From NCBI RefSeq assembly GCF_008365385.1, contig NZ_QOVF01000001.1, positions 1,116,001 through 1,180,000 on the forward strand: a stretch of 64,000 bases of DNA, written 5' to 3'. The position numbers and the translations under genes are program-made. The notes under the pieces are model-generated. The model saw only the letters and a program-made list of their open reading frames with translations. It made no database searches and was not told where the DNA came from. Positions 53,613 through 62,905 of this stretch are shown piece after piece; within the stretch, counting starts at the first letter, position 1; each line of letters begins with the position of its first letter. The stretch comes from Halopseudomonas laoshanensis. Lineage in GTDB: Bacteria > Pseudomonadota > Gammaproteobacteria > Pseudomonadales > Pseudomonadaceae.

Positions 53613-54515
53613 ATGCATTCCCAGAAATTCGCGCAGCATCCGGTGCAGTTACCGGAAGGCGTTCGCTTGATTCAAAATAAACATGGCCGAGAATTTCTGC
53701 AGATTGACCACCCAGCAGTCAGCGCCAGAATCGCCATGGAGGGTGCGCATATCACCCACTGTCAGCCCGCAGGGCAGGGGCCCTTGTTGTGGATGAGCGC
53801 CTCTGAACCAGAGCTCCCCGGCAAGACGATACGTGGCGGAATTCCCCTGTGTTGGCCCTGGTTCAGTGATACCAGATCAGGGCCGGCACATGGCATTGCG
53901 CGCATCAGCCCGTGGCAGTTAACTGCGGTATCAAGCGATGCTGAGCGGGTGAGCGTGCGCATGAGGCTGGCGCACTCTTTGATTGAACAGGCATTGCCGG
54001 GTGAGAAGTGGAAGTTGGACGTCGAATTTGTTCTGGGCTCCGACCTGATGGTGACGCTGATTACCCGCAATATGGGAGAAGAGCGTCAGGCGTTGAGCCA
54101 GGCCTTGCATAGCTACTTGCCTGTCTCGAATATTGATCAGGTGGTGGTCCAAGGCTTGGAGAGTTGCGCCTATCTTGACCAACTGACGGGGCACCTGCAG
54201 ATTCAGCAAGGGCCTGTGCGCTTCACGGCAGAAACAGATCGCATCTATTTCAACCACTCTGGTGACGTGCGCCTGATTGATGCCAATAAGCAGGTGATCT
54301 CGGTCCACCGCAAGGGAAGTGATTCCGTGGTGGTATGGAACCCTTGGATAGAAAAATCACTCAGACTGAGCCACTTCGCCAGCGACGACTACCGGCACAT
54401 GCTGTGCATTGAAGCAGCAAATGCCGGGCCGGATGCGCGAGTCCTCGAACCTGGCGAAACACACAGGCTGACCACCAGAATTACACGGGGCGCGGCAGAT
54501 AGCTCCGTGGTTTGA
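53613..54515 (+). CDS. D-hexose-6-phosphate mutarotase family protein
   Basis: 300 residues. Family motifs are visible: GPLLWMSASEPELPGKTIRGGIPLCWPWF, GPAHGIARISPW, LHSYLPVSNIDQVVVQGLE and VVWNPWIEKS. The family interconverts alpha and beta anomers of glucose-6-phosphate; the paired catalytic histidines appear as GPAHG and LHSY. Its 3' end overlaps the converging symporter gene by 35 bp. Confidence 0.9.
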   Translation: MHSQKFAQHPVQLPEGVRLIQNKHGREFLQIDHPAVSARIAMEGAHITHCQPAGQGPLLWMSASEPELPGKTIRGGIPLCWPWFSDTRSGPAHGIARISPWQLTAVSSDAERVSVRMRLAHSLIEQALPGEKWKLDVEFVLGSDLMVTLITRNMGEERQALSQALHSYLPVSNIDQVVVQGLESCAYLDQLTGHLQIQQGPVRFTAETDRIYFNHSGDVRLIDANKQVISVHRKGSDSVVVWNPWIEKSLRLSHFASDDYRHMLCIEAANAGPDARVLEPGETHRLTTRITRGAADSSVV

Positions 54516-55869
54516 CCGCAGCCACCAACAGGCAGACCACAGTGGAGGCTGCCAAGGCGCCCGCAAAGGGCGCCAGGGTCGGAATACTGCCGGGGAATGA
54601 GGCTGCCATCACACCGCCAGAAATACTTCCCGTCACCCACCAACCTGGCAGTATTGCACCAAGGATCCCTGCCAGCGAACCAGCGATGGCAGCACCGGTG
54701 CTCATGCGTGACCACAAACCGAGCAAGACAGGCACGACGGCGGTCGCGCAGAGCAGGTCAGCGATGAGAAACAGACGCAGCACCGAGATGCCCTGCAATG
54801 CGACCGCGATCACCGGAATCATCAACAGGCAGGTTATCCAACGTGCCGCAGCGAGGGACAGTCCGCGGCTTTCAGTCACGGCGAGGGAGGCGAGCGCGTT
54901 CTGCAGCGTATCCACCGACGAAGCGACCAGGGTCATCGCCAGCACCAGCGCTGGAATGGTTAACCAGGCGGGAGCGTCAGCGAGCAGGGCGAAAAAGGGT
55001 ATAGGGGGGCTTCCCAGTTCAATGCCGCTCATCGCTGCAGCAATCCCCAGGCCGCCAACCACAGCCACTACTACAACAGTGATTATACCGCCCAACAGTG
55101 CCCCACGCCCGAGGGCCTGGCCGTCGCGCGCAGCCCAGATGCGTTGCCAATAGCCCTGGTGAAAGAGGTTGGCGGCGGTCACCGCAATAATAAGAGTCAA
55201 GGCGATGGATAAGGAACTGCCCAGCGGAATGGAAGGCGTTGACTGGCCACTGCTCGCCAAGTCAGGTAGCCGTTTCAGCGCTACCCAGCCTACCGCGATC
55301 AACAACAGCATCAGCAGCCATGCTTGCCAGCGATCCGTTACCAAACTGGCTCGTAAGCCACCCCATGCGGTATAGAGGAGCGTGGTCACCGCCACGGCGA
55401 CGATAACCAGGTTGCCGTTAACATCAGACAGCATGGATGTAATAGCACCAATCGCGGTGAGCTCGGCAATCAGAAAACAAAGCATATATAACAGCGAGAT
55501 CAGCGCCACCCACCGGCGTACGGCGGTCCCGTAACAGGCCTGAGCAAATTCACCGATACTGCGGCCTTCAGGCAGGTGGCGGCGAATCGCCGGCCCACAC
55601 CAGGCAAATACCATGAAGGGTAGGGCAGCGCCCAAAGCGTACCCGGCGAGAGCTACCGGGCCGGCAAATGCACCTATTTCCGGCGGCGCGAACAGAATCC
55701 AGCCGCCCATCCCCGAAGCCAGAAAAGACAACCCCAGCGCCTGCGCGCCTTGGCTGTTGCGGGCCGTGCAGTAATCATCGAGACCGGAAGCAGATTGGCG
55801 TTCACGTAGCCCAAGCCAGGCGAACAGCAACAGAGCAGCCGCCAGCACGGCCAGTGTCAGGTAAAGCAT
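54481..55869 (-). CDS. Sodium:solute symporter under TPP riboswitch control (ThiV-like)
   Basis: 462 residues, about 12-13 helices. GMGGWILFAPPEIGAFAG and ELTAIGAITSML suit the sodium/pantothenate branch of the SSS family. A thiamine pyrophosphate riboswitch immediately precedes it, so the substrate is probably thiamine or a thiamine precursor, the type of transporter called ThiV in comparative work. The substrate assignment is inference from regulation. The start ATG at 55869 lies next to the riboswitch, whose GGAGGA also serves as ribosome binding site. Confidence 0.82.
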   Translation of the reverse strand: MLYLTLAVLAAALLLFAWLGLRERQSASGLDDYCTARNSQGAQALGLSFLASGMGGWILFAPPEIGAFAGPVALAGYALGAALPFMVFAWCGPAIRRHLPEGRSIGEFAQACYGTAVRRWVALISLLYMLCFLIAELTAIGAITSMLSDVNGNLVIVAVAVTTLLYTAWGGLRASLVTDRWQAWLLMLLLIAVGWVALKRLPDLASSGQSTPSIPLGSSLSIALTLIIAVTAANLFHQGYWQRIWAARDGQALGRGALLGGIITVVVVAVVGGLGIAAAMSGIELGSPPIPFFALLADAPAWLTIPALVLAMTLVASSVDTLQNALASLAVTESRGLSLAAARWITCLLMIPVIAVALQGISVLRLFLIADLLCATAVVPVLLGLWSRMSTGAAIAGSLAGILGAILPGWWVTGSISGGVMAASFPGSIPTLAPFAGALAASTVVCLLVAAVKPRSYLPRPV

Positions 55870-55875
55870 GTCGCG

Positions 55876-55967
55876 CTTCCTCCGCCGGTATTATCCGGAT
55901 CAGGTTCCAGGGTTTACGCCGCAAATGATTGCGGCGATTCTCAGTCCGGTAAGGGACTCCCCTGGCG
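55876..55967 (-). promoter_or_regulatory. TPP (THI-box) riboswitch
   Basis: Read on the minus strand, the segment has the conserved parts in order: CCAGGGGAGTCC, GGACTGAGA, a variable GC hairpin, ACCCTGGAACCTGATCCGG and ATAATACCGGCGGAGGAAGC. The CTGAGA and ACCTGATC-xGGATAATACC-GGCG-AGG parts are the diagnostic TPP-binding core. GGAGGA overlaps the ribosome binding site, so control is probably translational: TPP binding would hide the start. Confidence 0.93.
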
Positions 55968-56008
55968 ACGTGTGATGTGTGTGTTTAGCGTTGAGGCTGA
56001 ATAGTGCC

Positions 56009-56040
56009 AAAAAAACCCGACTGTGCCTACGGTTGGGTTT
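56009..56040 (-). terminator. Terminator of the monooxygenase gene
   Basis: On the minus strand AAACCC/GGGTTT arms with an inner paired region around ACTG are followed by a run of T, 26 bp beyond the monooxygenase stop. Confidence 0.75.
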
Positions 56041-56065
56041 CAGTCGGAGAAACCGGAAAGAGTGA

Positions 56066-57574
56066 TCAGGCCGCTTCCGAGGTGTCTTTCCTGGCCAACA
56101 CGGGTTTGGCCGAAGACTCAGGCGGGTCGAACGCCAGTAGGCCGTCGTCCAGGCTCTCCTTCATCAGCATTTCCGAGTCTTGCAAATAATCATTGAGCAC
56201 GCGCCAAGGCAGACCCTTGCCCTGACGTGGCAGCACCGCATTGGCGCGCTGCACATATCCTGCTTCCAAAGAGCCCATGATGGAGGAGGGCAGCACACTT
56301 TCCTCGCCGCCTAGGGGTACTACTACCTGATAATGATGCTGATCCATATGCTTGAGCACACGACATAGATACTGGGCTGCAATGTCTGCCTTGAGTGTCC
56401 AGGAGGCATTGGTGTAGCCCATAATCCAGCCCATATTCGGCAAATTCTGCATCATTACCGCTTTGTAGGTCATCTGTTCGTGAATAGCGAATGGCCTTCC
56501 ATCCAGCGTCAGCTGCATACCACCTAGAACCTGCACTTGCAGACCGGTAGCAGTGACGATTATGTCTGCCTCTATCTCCTTTCCGGAGCGCAGTAGCAGG
56601 CCTTTCTCGGTAAAAGTTTCTATCGTGTCGGTTTCCACCGACGCCTTGCCGGAATTGATAGCCTGGAACAGATCCGCGTCCGGGACCGCACAGAGACGCT
56701 GGTCCCAGGGCATGTACTCCGGCGTAAAGTGACGCATGTCATCCGGGTTGTTCAGTTGCTTACGCACCTGTTTGAGCAAAAAATTCCGCGTGCCGTTCGG
56801 CCAACGCTTGGCCGCGCGGTACATCCAGCGCTGGATACGGATATTGCGTTGGCGCGTAAAGTGATACACCCAGCTCTCGGGCAGTATCTTTTTCAGGAAT
56901 CCGGCAATCGCATCGCGGGACGGGACGGAAAAAATGTAGGAGGGCGATCGCTGCACCATGATCACATGCGCAGCCAGCGCGGCCATTGCTGGCACTAGCG
57001 TAATGGCGGTCGCACCACTACCAATGATCACCACTTTCTTGCCCCGATAGTCCAGGTCTTCGGGCCAGGCTTGCGGATGGATACATTGGCCTTGAAAGCG
57101 TTCTGCGCCAGGGAACTCCGGCAAATAGCCCTGGTGATAGTTGTAGTAGCCGGTACAGCTGATCAAAAACCGGCAGGTGAACTGCAGCGTCTCACCGGAA
57201 CTGAGCTCTGTGGCTGTCAGCGTCCAGAGTTTTTCTGTGCTGGACCAATTGGCCTGGGTGATATCCAGCCCGAAGCGAATCTTGTCGTTAATCTTGTATT
57301 CGGCGGCAGTGTCGCTGATGTAACGCCGAATAGATTCACCGTCAGCCAATACCTGCAGATCGTTCCAGGGTCGAAACTGGTAACCGAAGCTGAACATGTC
57401 GGAGTCCGAGCGCACACCCGGGTAGCGGAACAGATCCCAGGTGCCTCCAATGGCCTGACGCCGTTCAAGAATCGCGACACTGTGCCCAGGACACATTTGC
57501 GACATATGACAGGCCATGCCGATGCCAGAAAGGCCAGCCCCGATAACGATGACATCCAGGTGTTCTGCAGACAT
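56066..57574 (-). CDS. Flavin-containing monooxygenase, Baeyer-Villiger type
   Basis: 502 residues from the ATG at 57574 (MSAEHLDVIVIGAGLSGIGM); a TTG far upstream would add 35 residues unlike the family. FAD motif GAGLSG, then GGTWDLFRYPGVRSDSD, the Baeyer-Villiger fingerprint FQGQCIHPQAWP (FxGxxxHxxxWP, about 160-171) and a second dinucleotide motif GSGATA (about 185-190). Type I BVMOs insert oxygen next to ketones using NADPH. The substrate is unknown. The gene is alone and ends in a terminator. Confidence 0.88.
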   Translation of the reverse strand: MSAEHLDVIVIGAGLSGIGMACHMSQMCPGHSVAILERRQAIGGTWDLFRYPGVRSDSDMFSFGYQFRPWNDLQVLADGESIRRYISDTAAEYKINDKIRFGLDITQANWSSTEKLWTLTATELSSGETLQFTCRFLISCTGYYNYHQGYLPEFPGAERFQGQCIHPQAWPEDLDYRGKKVVIIGSGATAITLVPAMAALAAHVIMVQRSPSYIFSVPSRDAIAGFLKKILPESWVYHFTRQRNIRIQRWMYRAAKRWPNGTRNFLLKQVRKQLNNPDDMRHFTPEYMPWDQRLCAVPDADLFQAINSGKASVETDTIETFTEKGLLLRSGKEIEADIIVTATGLQVQVLGGMQLTLDGRPFAIHEQMTYKAVMMQNLPNMGWIMGYTNASWTLKADIAAQYLCRVLKHMDQHHYQVVVPLGGEESVLPSSIMGSLEAGYVQRANAVLPRQGKGLPWRVLNDYLQDSEMLMKESLDDGLLAFDPPESSAKPVLARKDTSEAA

Positions 57575-57952
57575 TTTATTATTCTCATGAGAGCCAAGTG
57601 ACGCACTCAGCATAGACTGCCTGTTTGGAGTGCGTAAGCGACTACCATATGCTGCCAGATAACGATCAATCTCTGACAATCTTCAGGATTCGGGAGAGGG
57701 CTTTTTACGTGTAGGTCTGGCTGGAGGTTAATACTGTATTTAACATAATATAGATTATACGTAGTTATATGGATAGCGAACAGGGAGCTGCTAACCTTCA
57801 ATATGGCTTACCAGTAGCTGTAGCACCCACGTATCGAATAAAACGATTGATATGCGCGGTATTTTGATTTTTCAGCTATGTAAATCTGATGCATGATGAA
57901 TCACCAACTCGGTTAGTCCGATTTTTCATCTTCAAGTTTAAGGAGTTTCACT
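57575..57952. other. AT-rich divergent intergenic region
   Basis: About 380 bp between the divergent monooxygenase and wrbA genes. The centre (about 57725-57765) is very AT-rich, suited to promoters of both genes. I see no supported coding frame and no clear operator. Confidence 0.5.
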
Positions 57953-58552
57953 ATGGCGAAGGTACTTGTGCTTTACCACTCCATGTATGGCCACATCGAA
58001 ACCATGGCCAAGGCTGTTGCTGACGGTGCAGCCAAGGTAGACGGTGTCGAGGTATCCATCAAGCGTGTGCCTGAGACCATGAATGCCGAGGCATTCAAGG
58101 CTGCGGGCGGCAAAGTTGACCAGGATGCTTCCGTTGCCTCACCCGCAGAACTGGCTGATTACGATGCCATTATCTTCGGCGTGCCTACACGCTTCGGTAA
58201 CATGTCTGGGCAGATGCGCAATTTCCTCGATCAAACCGGCGGTCTGTGGGCCAAAGGCGCCTTGTTTGGCAAGATCGCCAGTGTGTTTGCATCGACGGGT
58301 ACCGGCGGCGGCCAGGAAATGACCATTACTTCCACATGGACAACCCTCGCCCACCACGGCATGACTATCGTACCCATTGGCTACGGCACACCCGAACTGT
58401 TTGATATTTCCCAGGTCAGCGGCGGCACTCCCTACGGCGCAACTACGCTGGCGGGCGGCGATGGGTCACGGCAGCCGGATGAACGCGAACTGGCTATTGC
58501 TCGCTTTCAGGGCGAACACGTGGCGAAGAGTGCTGCCAAACTGAAGGGCTGA
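57953..58552 (+). CDS. wrbA: NAD(P)H:quinone oxidoreductase WrbA
   Basis: 199 residues. The flavodoxin-like FMN loop [14 protein letters not shown], then [27 protein letters not shown] and [12 protein letters not shown], identify WrbA. It reduces quinones by two electrons without forming semiquinones. AAGGAG lies upstream. It is followed by a bidirectional terminator shared with tpx. Confidence 0.96.
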   Translation: MAKVLVLYHSMYGHIETMAKAVADGAAKVDGVEVSIKRVPETMNAEAFKAAGGKVDQDASVASPAELADYDAIIFGVPTRFGNMSGQMRNFLDQTGGLWAKGALFGKIASVFASTGTGGGQEMTITSTWTTLAHHGMTIVPIGYGTPELFDISQVSGGTPYGATTLAGGDGSRQPDERELAIARFQGEHVAKSAAKLKG

Positions 58553-58582
58553 TAGCGTTCTTATCGCATTAGCTTAGAAACC

Positions 58583-58608
58583 AAAAAGGCGCCAGAAGGC
58601 GCCTTTTT
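58583..58608. terminator. Bidirectional terminator between wrbA and tpx
   Basis: A5, GGCGCC (58588-58593), AGAA loop, GGCGCC (58598-58603), T5. Confidence 0.93.
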
Positions 58609-58627
58609 GCTATAGCTGAAACCTATA

Positions 58628-59128
58628 TCAAGCGAGCACGGCCAAAGCCGCATCATAGTTCGGCTCATCACGAATCTCGCCCACCAGTTCGCTGTGAAGC
58701 ACGGTGTCATTTTCATCCAGCACCACTACCGCACGTGCAGTAACACCCGCCAGCGGGCCGCTTTCGATCGCTACGCCGTAATCCTTGAGGAACTCGCTAC
58801 CGCGCATGGTCGACAGGTTGATGACGTTGTCCAAGCCTTCAGCACCGCAGAAGCGCGCCTGAGCGAAGGGTAGATCGGCAGAGATGCACAGAACCACGGT
58901 GTTATCCATAGCGCTGGCCTTGCTGTTGAACGTGCGTACCGACGTTGCACAGGTAGGGGTGTCGATACTGGGGAAGATATTCAGGACCTTCCGCTTGCCG
59001 CTGTAGGTCGCCAGGGTAGCGTCGGACAGATCCTTTGCTACCAGCTTGAAAGCAGGCGCCTTGTTGCCTTTCTGCGGAAACTCGCCACCGATTGTAATCG
59101 GGTTACCGCCTAGATTAACGCTGGACAT
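58628..59128 (-). CDS. tpx: Thiol peroxidase
   Basis: 166 residues. The peroxidatic cysteine is in [12 protein letters not shown] (Cys60) and the resolving cysteine in ARFCGAEGL (Cys94), as in E. coli Tpx. It reduces hydrogen and alkyl peroxides using thioredoxin. GGAG precedes the ATG. It is 60 bp after tamB on the same strand but with its own site. Confidence 0.96.
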   Translation of the reverse strand: MSSVNLGGNPITIGGEFPQKGNKAPAFKLVAKDLSDATLATYSGKRKVLNIFPSIDTPTCATSVRTFNSKASAMDNTVVLCISADLPFAQARFCGAEGLDNVINLSTMRGSEFLKDYGVAIESGPLAGVTARAVVVLDENDTVLHSELVGEIRDEPNYDAALAVLA

Positions 59129-59188
59129 GGAAACTCCTCAGATCATTGCAGGTAACGCGCAGTCTGTGCGCGGGAAAACATGATGCGG

Positions 59189-62100
59189 TCAGAAATCAAT
59201 ACGGTAGAAGAAATCCAGCGAACTGGCAAAGCCGCTGACGGCTTCCAGGTATAAACGCCGGGTCAAATCATATCGCAGCCCCAACTGGTTGGCCGGCTCA
59301 AATACCCCAACACCATAGCGCAAACTCAGCTTTTCGGTGATATAGCCGGCAGCGACCACCTGCGTCCCTACCCCACTGCCTTCTGTTTCAAGCTGAAAAT
59401 CGTCAATCCCCAGTTTATTGGCAATATTGCCGGCAACCGGACCGCTGCCAGCCATTCCCAATGCCAGCGCGGCCTGGCCGAGCATGTTGTCATCGCCACC
59501 ATCACCACCCAGCGGCCTGCCCAGTATCAGATATGACAGGGCCTGTTCCTGCGCCATGCTGGGCTCGGAAAATACCTCGGATTGTGGTGCTTCCGCGCGA
59601 CCCGTCAAGCGCAGGCCAGCGACTACATCGTCCACCCGGCGCACCGCTTCTATATCCAGAAACGGTTGGGAAATGGGGCCCGCAAACAGAATCTGTGCGC
59701 GTCGCAAGCTGAGACGCTGGCCATACCGGCGGAAACGCCCATCGAGAATATTCAGATCACCGGTCGCATTCATATTCTCCTCGACCTGGATACGCCCACT
59801 GAGCCGGCCGGTGAGGCCGAAGCCGGAGAAACGCAATTGATCGCCGATCAGCAGCTGCACGCGGGCTCGGATATCCAGCGGCGCTTCCTGTTCTTCAACC
59901 TCCTGCCCAACGATAACGACATCAGGTGATAACTTTACCGCCTGCTCCGGCAATTCGCGCACCGTGATATCACCTTCAGGCACAGCTATCTGGCCACGCA
60001 CCTGCAGTCGATTATCTGCCAGGGTTACATTCAGATCAGGGCTCACACTGAGATCCGCGTAGGGCTCGACTGTCACCGGCAGGGCGTCACCCTTCAACGT
60101 CAGATCAAGGTCAAGTTCCGGCGCCCAGGTTACGTTACCCTGCAGGCTGCCTTGCCCCTGCTCACCGCTGCGCCAGGTGCCATCAATATCAGCGCGCTGC
60201 CCAGCGACCAGAACATCTACATTCAGTTGCTCAAAACTTACCGGCAATTCCGGCCCGCTGACATGGCCGTCGCGCAAGCGTATCTCGCCAGAGATCAGGG
60301 GTTCCACGAGCGTACCGCTGATATCACCGCGACCGTTTACCTCGCCGTGCAGCTCTTCAACCTGGGTCAGGAAGGGCCTGAGGAAATCCAGCTTCAAACC
60401 TTCTATACGATATTGCCCAGTGAGCGCGCGCTCACCGGCAGGATCGTCAATTCGCACCTGGGCGTCGAGGGTACCCAGGCCCTCACTGGCAAGCAGCAGG
60501 CGCGTGTTGGCCTGCCCTTCTTCCAATAGAGTATTGAGCTGTAGGCTTTCGTAGGGGAATGCCAGGGTCTGCTCCGGGTTGGTCACATTGACTACGCCGT
60601 TGACGCTGGAAACGTCGACCTTGGCCAATGGTTCGCCGCCTACCGCCTGGTTGAACTCCACTTGCGCGTTGAGCAATCCGTCCCAGCTGAAATCCTCGGG
60701 CAAGGCGCCCTGAAGCGTGTCCAGTGCGAAATCATTCAATGCCAAATTGATGCGTCGGTCGGGCAAAAGATGTTGTTCGCCGTCAAAACACAAACGCGCG
60801 CCCTGCTGCCGCCAGCAATGCGCGGCCATGCGCAATCGGGCAGGTGCAAGCCGATAATTGAAGACGGCCGAATCCACCAGCGTCCAGATCATTTCTTCGT
60901 AGGCCAGTTCGGCATCGGTAAGCCGGCCCTGCCAGCGCTCTGCATTCAAAGTGCCGGTCAATTGCGTTTGTACATCAAGTATTCCGCGGTCCAGGGTCAG
61001 ATTCAGGTTGTGGCTGGCTTTGTTGCCGCGCAGGGTCAGATTCATATTGCCTAAACGCGTTTCTCCACTGCGCATGCGCCTGGTGTTAAGCGTCAATTCG
61101 CCCGGCATAGCATCGGTTACGCTCACCCTGCCCTGCAGATCAAGTTCGCTGAGGGTCAGTTCCTCGAGGCCCAGGCCGCGGCCATTCAGGTTGAGCGCAA
61201 TGTCCGGTGCGCTAGCCGCACCAGTGGCGGCAACCTTGCCTTGGACTGTACCCACCAGACCCGGCCAGAGGGTATTGAGTCGCGGCAGGTTGATATCCAG
61301 ATCAGCCGCGATTTGCTCGCCCCACTGACCGCTACCTGCTATACGATTATCGCCCTGGCGTAGCAGCAGATCCTGTATCAGCCAAGCGTCGTCCTGCTTG
61401 TCCACATTCCCCGAAATGGCCAGCGGATGGGATCGTAGAGAGCCCTGCAGAGCCCAATCCGCAGACAGCTGCAGGCTTTCACCCATGCGGCCTTTACTAT
61501 TGATCGGGCCATTAAGCTCGCCAGGCAACTGCGCGACAAAAACTCCGGGATTCAACTTCTCCAGCAGCAAGCTGACATCCCATGCCAGCGTTGCGCCCAT
61601 ATCGATAACCGCTTCACCCGTGGCCTTGCCCGCTTCGGTCTGCAGTTCAAAGGGGGCAATCCGCACCGATTCCTGGTTACCCCTGGCGGTCATCGCCAGC
61701 TCCACGGTTTGTTCTGCCACACCGCTGAGACGCGCAGTCAGGTCACTACTGACGTCCATATCCCGAAGGCTGGCCGTCATTGCCAGCTCTTCGAGCTCGA
61801 TAGCGCCTATGTCCTGTGGATACAGCCACTGCCAGGGAAAGCGTTGAACATCCAGAGTGGCGTCAGCCAGCAACTGCTCTTCCCAGCTGGCATCTGCAGC
61901 CAGAAGCAACCGTCGATCAGGAGCGTCTGCAACATTAAGCTGCAACACCAGATCGCTGACGCCGGTCAGCCCGGCCTGGGCGTCCAGATTGAGATCCACA
62001 CGCCCTTCAGAGCCGTGGAAATAGGCGTCTCCCTCAACCAAAAAACCGCTGTCCAGGTCGCCATCAACCGCCAGGCGCAGATCTTCCAGGGTCAAGGTTT

Positions 62101-62905
62101 CGGGTAGGGTCTGCAACGGCAGAAAAGCATCACCTTCCCAGGTCAGAGAGAGTGGCAAGGCCGATTGCAACGGCCGTACTTGGGCTTGAAGTGTTCCCTC
62201 CAGGTAGCCCTGGCTCAACGCCTCCACTCGCAGATCATCGAGACTGCCATTCAGACTGATATCTGCAGACCAGTCGCGTTCATCCATGGGCGGCAAATTC
62301 ACTGCGGCATTGATCTGCAACGGCCAGTCGCCAGCCATGCGCAGCTCGCCATCAAGCTGCCAATCCAGATCAGGACCCTGCCCGGTAAACTGCTGAATAA
62401 TCAGCTGGTCGTCGGCGCTTCGGGCTGACAGGTTTATATCAGTCAGTAGCGGCTCGTCACTGTTCAGCCACAGGCTGCCGATACGCACGCGATCAACCTG
62501 TATATCGAGCGGCAGGTTCAAATCTGGCAGTGTCACCGCCTGGCGCTCGGGCGTGGGCTCTTCGCTGGGCTCTGTCTGGATACGGATACTCTCCACATCC
62601 AGATCATCCAGACACAAACGTGTTTTCAACAGACACTCGGGGGACCAGGAGAATCGCACCTGATCAATCACGACCTCAATACCTGTGTCACGCCAGACAA
62701 TCTGTTCAAATTGCCAGCCGCGCCACAACTGGCCCTCGATAAAATCAAGCTGCAGGCGTGGCTCGCGGTCCTGCACCTGCTGAAAGAGCCAGCGGTTGAC
62801 TGACTCGCTGGCCAATAGTAGGCCGAGAAGCACGGGCAACATCAGCAGTATCAACACCGCCAATAGCAGATACTTGAACGACGATCTGACCGCCGACCGG
62901 GTCAT
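59189..62905 (-). CDS. tamB: Translocation and assembly module subunit TamB
   Basis: 1238 residues. One N-terminal signal anchor (FKYLLLAVLILLMLPVLLGL) is followed by a long beta-rich body and the C-terminal TamB/DUF490 domain (RVDDVVAGLRLTGRAEAPQ, LSYLILGRPLGGDGGDDNML and a final barrel-like YLEAVSGFASSLDFFYRIDF). It spans the periplasm, and AsmA-like proteins of this shape move phospholipids and help outer-membrane protein assembly. The ATG overlaps the tamA stop by 4 bp. Confidence 0.95.
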   Translation of the reverse strand: MTRSAVRSSFKYLLLAVLILLMLPVLLGLLLASESVNRWLFQQVQDREPRLQLDFIEGQLWRGWQFEQIVWRDTGIEVVIDQVRFSWSPECLLKTRLCLDDLDVESIRIQTEPSEEPTPERQAVTLPDLNLPLDIQVDRVRIGSLWLNSDEPLLTDINLSARSADDQLIIQQFTGQGPDLDWQLDGELRMAGDWPLQINAAVNLPPMDERDWSADISLNGSLDDLRVEALSQGYLEGTLQAQVRPLQSALPLSLTWEGDAFLPLQTLPETLTLEDLRLAVDGDLDSGFLVEGDAYFHGSEGRVDLNLDAQAGLTGVSDLVLQLNVADAPDRRLLLAADASWEEQLLADATLDVQRFPWQWLYPQDIGAIELEELAMTASLRDMDVSSDLTARLSGVAEQTVELAMTARGNQESVRIAPFELQTEAGKATGEAVIDMGATLAWDVSLLLEKLNPGVFVAQLPGELNGPINSKGRMGESLQLSADWALQGSLRSHPLAISGNVDKQDDAWLIQDLLLRQGDNRIAGSGQWGEQIAADLDINLPRLNTLWPGLVGTVQGKVAATGAASAPDIALNLNGRGLGLEELTLSELDLQGRVSVTDAMPGELTLNTRRMRSGETRLGNMNLTLRGNKASHNLNLTLDRGILDVQTQLTGTLNAERWQGRLTDAELAYEEMIWTLVDSAVFNYRLAPARLRMAAHCWRQQGARLCFDGEQHLLPDRRINLALNDFALDTLQGALPEDFSWDGLLNAQVEFNQAVGGEPLAKVDVSSVNGVVNVTNPEQTLAFPYESLQLNTLLEEGQANTRLLLASEGLGTLDAQVRIDDPAGERALTGQYRIEGLKLDFLRPFLTQVEELHGEVNGRGDISGTLVEPLISGEIRLRDGHVSGPELPVSFEQLNVDVLVAGQRADIDGTWRSGEQGQGSLQGNVTWAPELDLDLTLKGDALPVTVEPYADLSVSPDLNVTLADNRLQVRGQIAVPEGDITVRELPEQAVKLSPDVVIVGQEVEEQEAPLDIRARVQLLIGDQLRFSGFGLTGRLSGRIQVEENMNATGDLNILDGRFRRYGQRLSLRRAQILFAGPISQPFLDIEAVRRVDDVVAGLRLTGRAEAPQSEVFSEPSMAQEQALSYLILGRPLGGDGGDDNMLGQAALALGMAGSGPVAGNIANKLGIDDFQLETEGSGVGTQVVAAGYITEKLSLRYGVGVFEPANQLGLRYDLTRRLYLEAVSGFASSLDFFYRIDF

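Noticed and set aside
57732-57751. A LexA-box-like sequence TACTGTATTTAACATAATA
   Set aside because: The left half fits, but the required CAG of the right half is missing, and the neighbours are not SOS genes.
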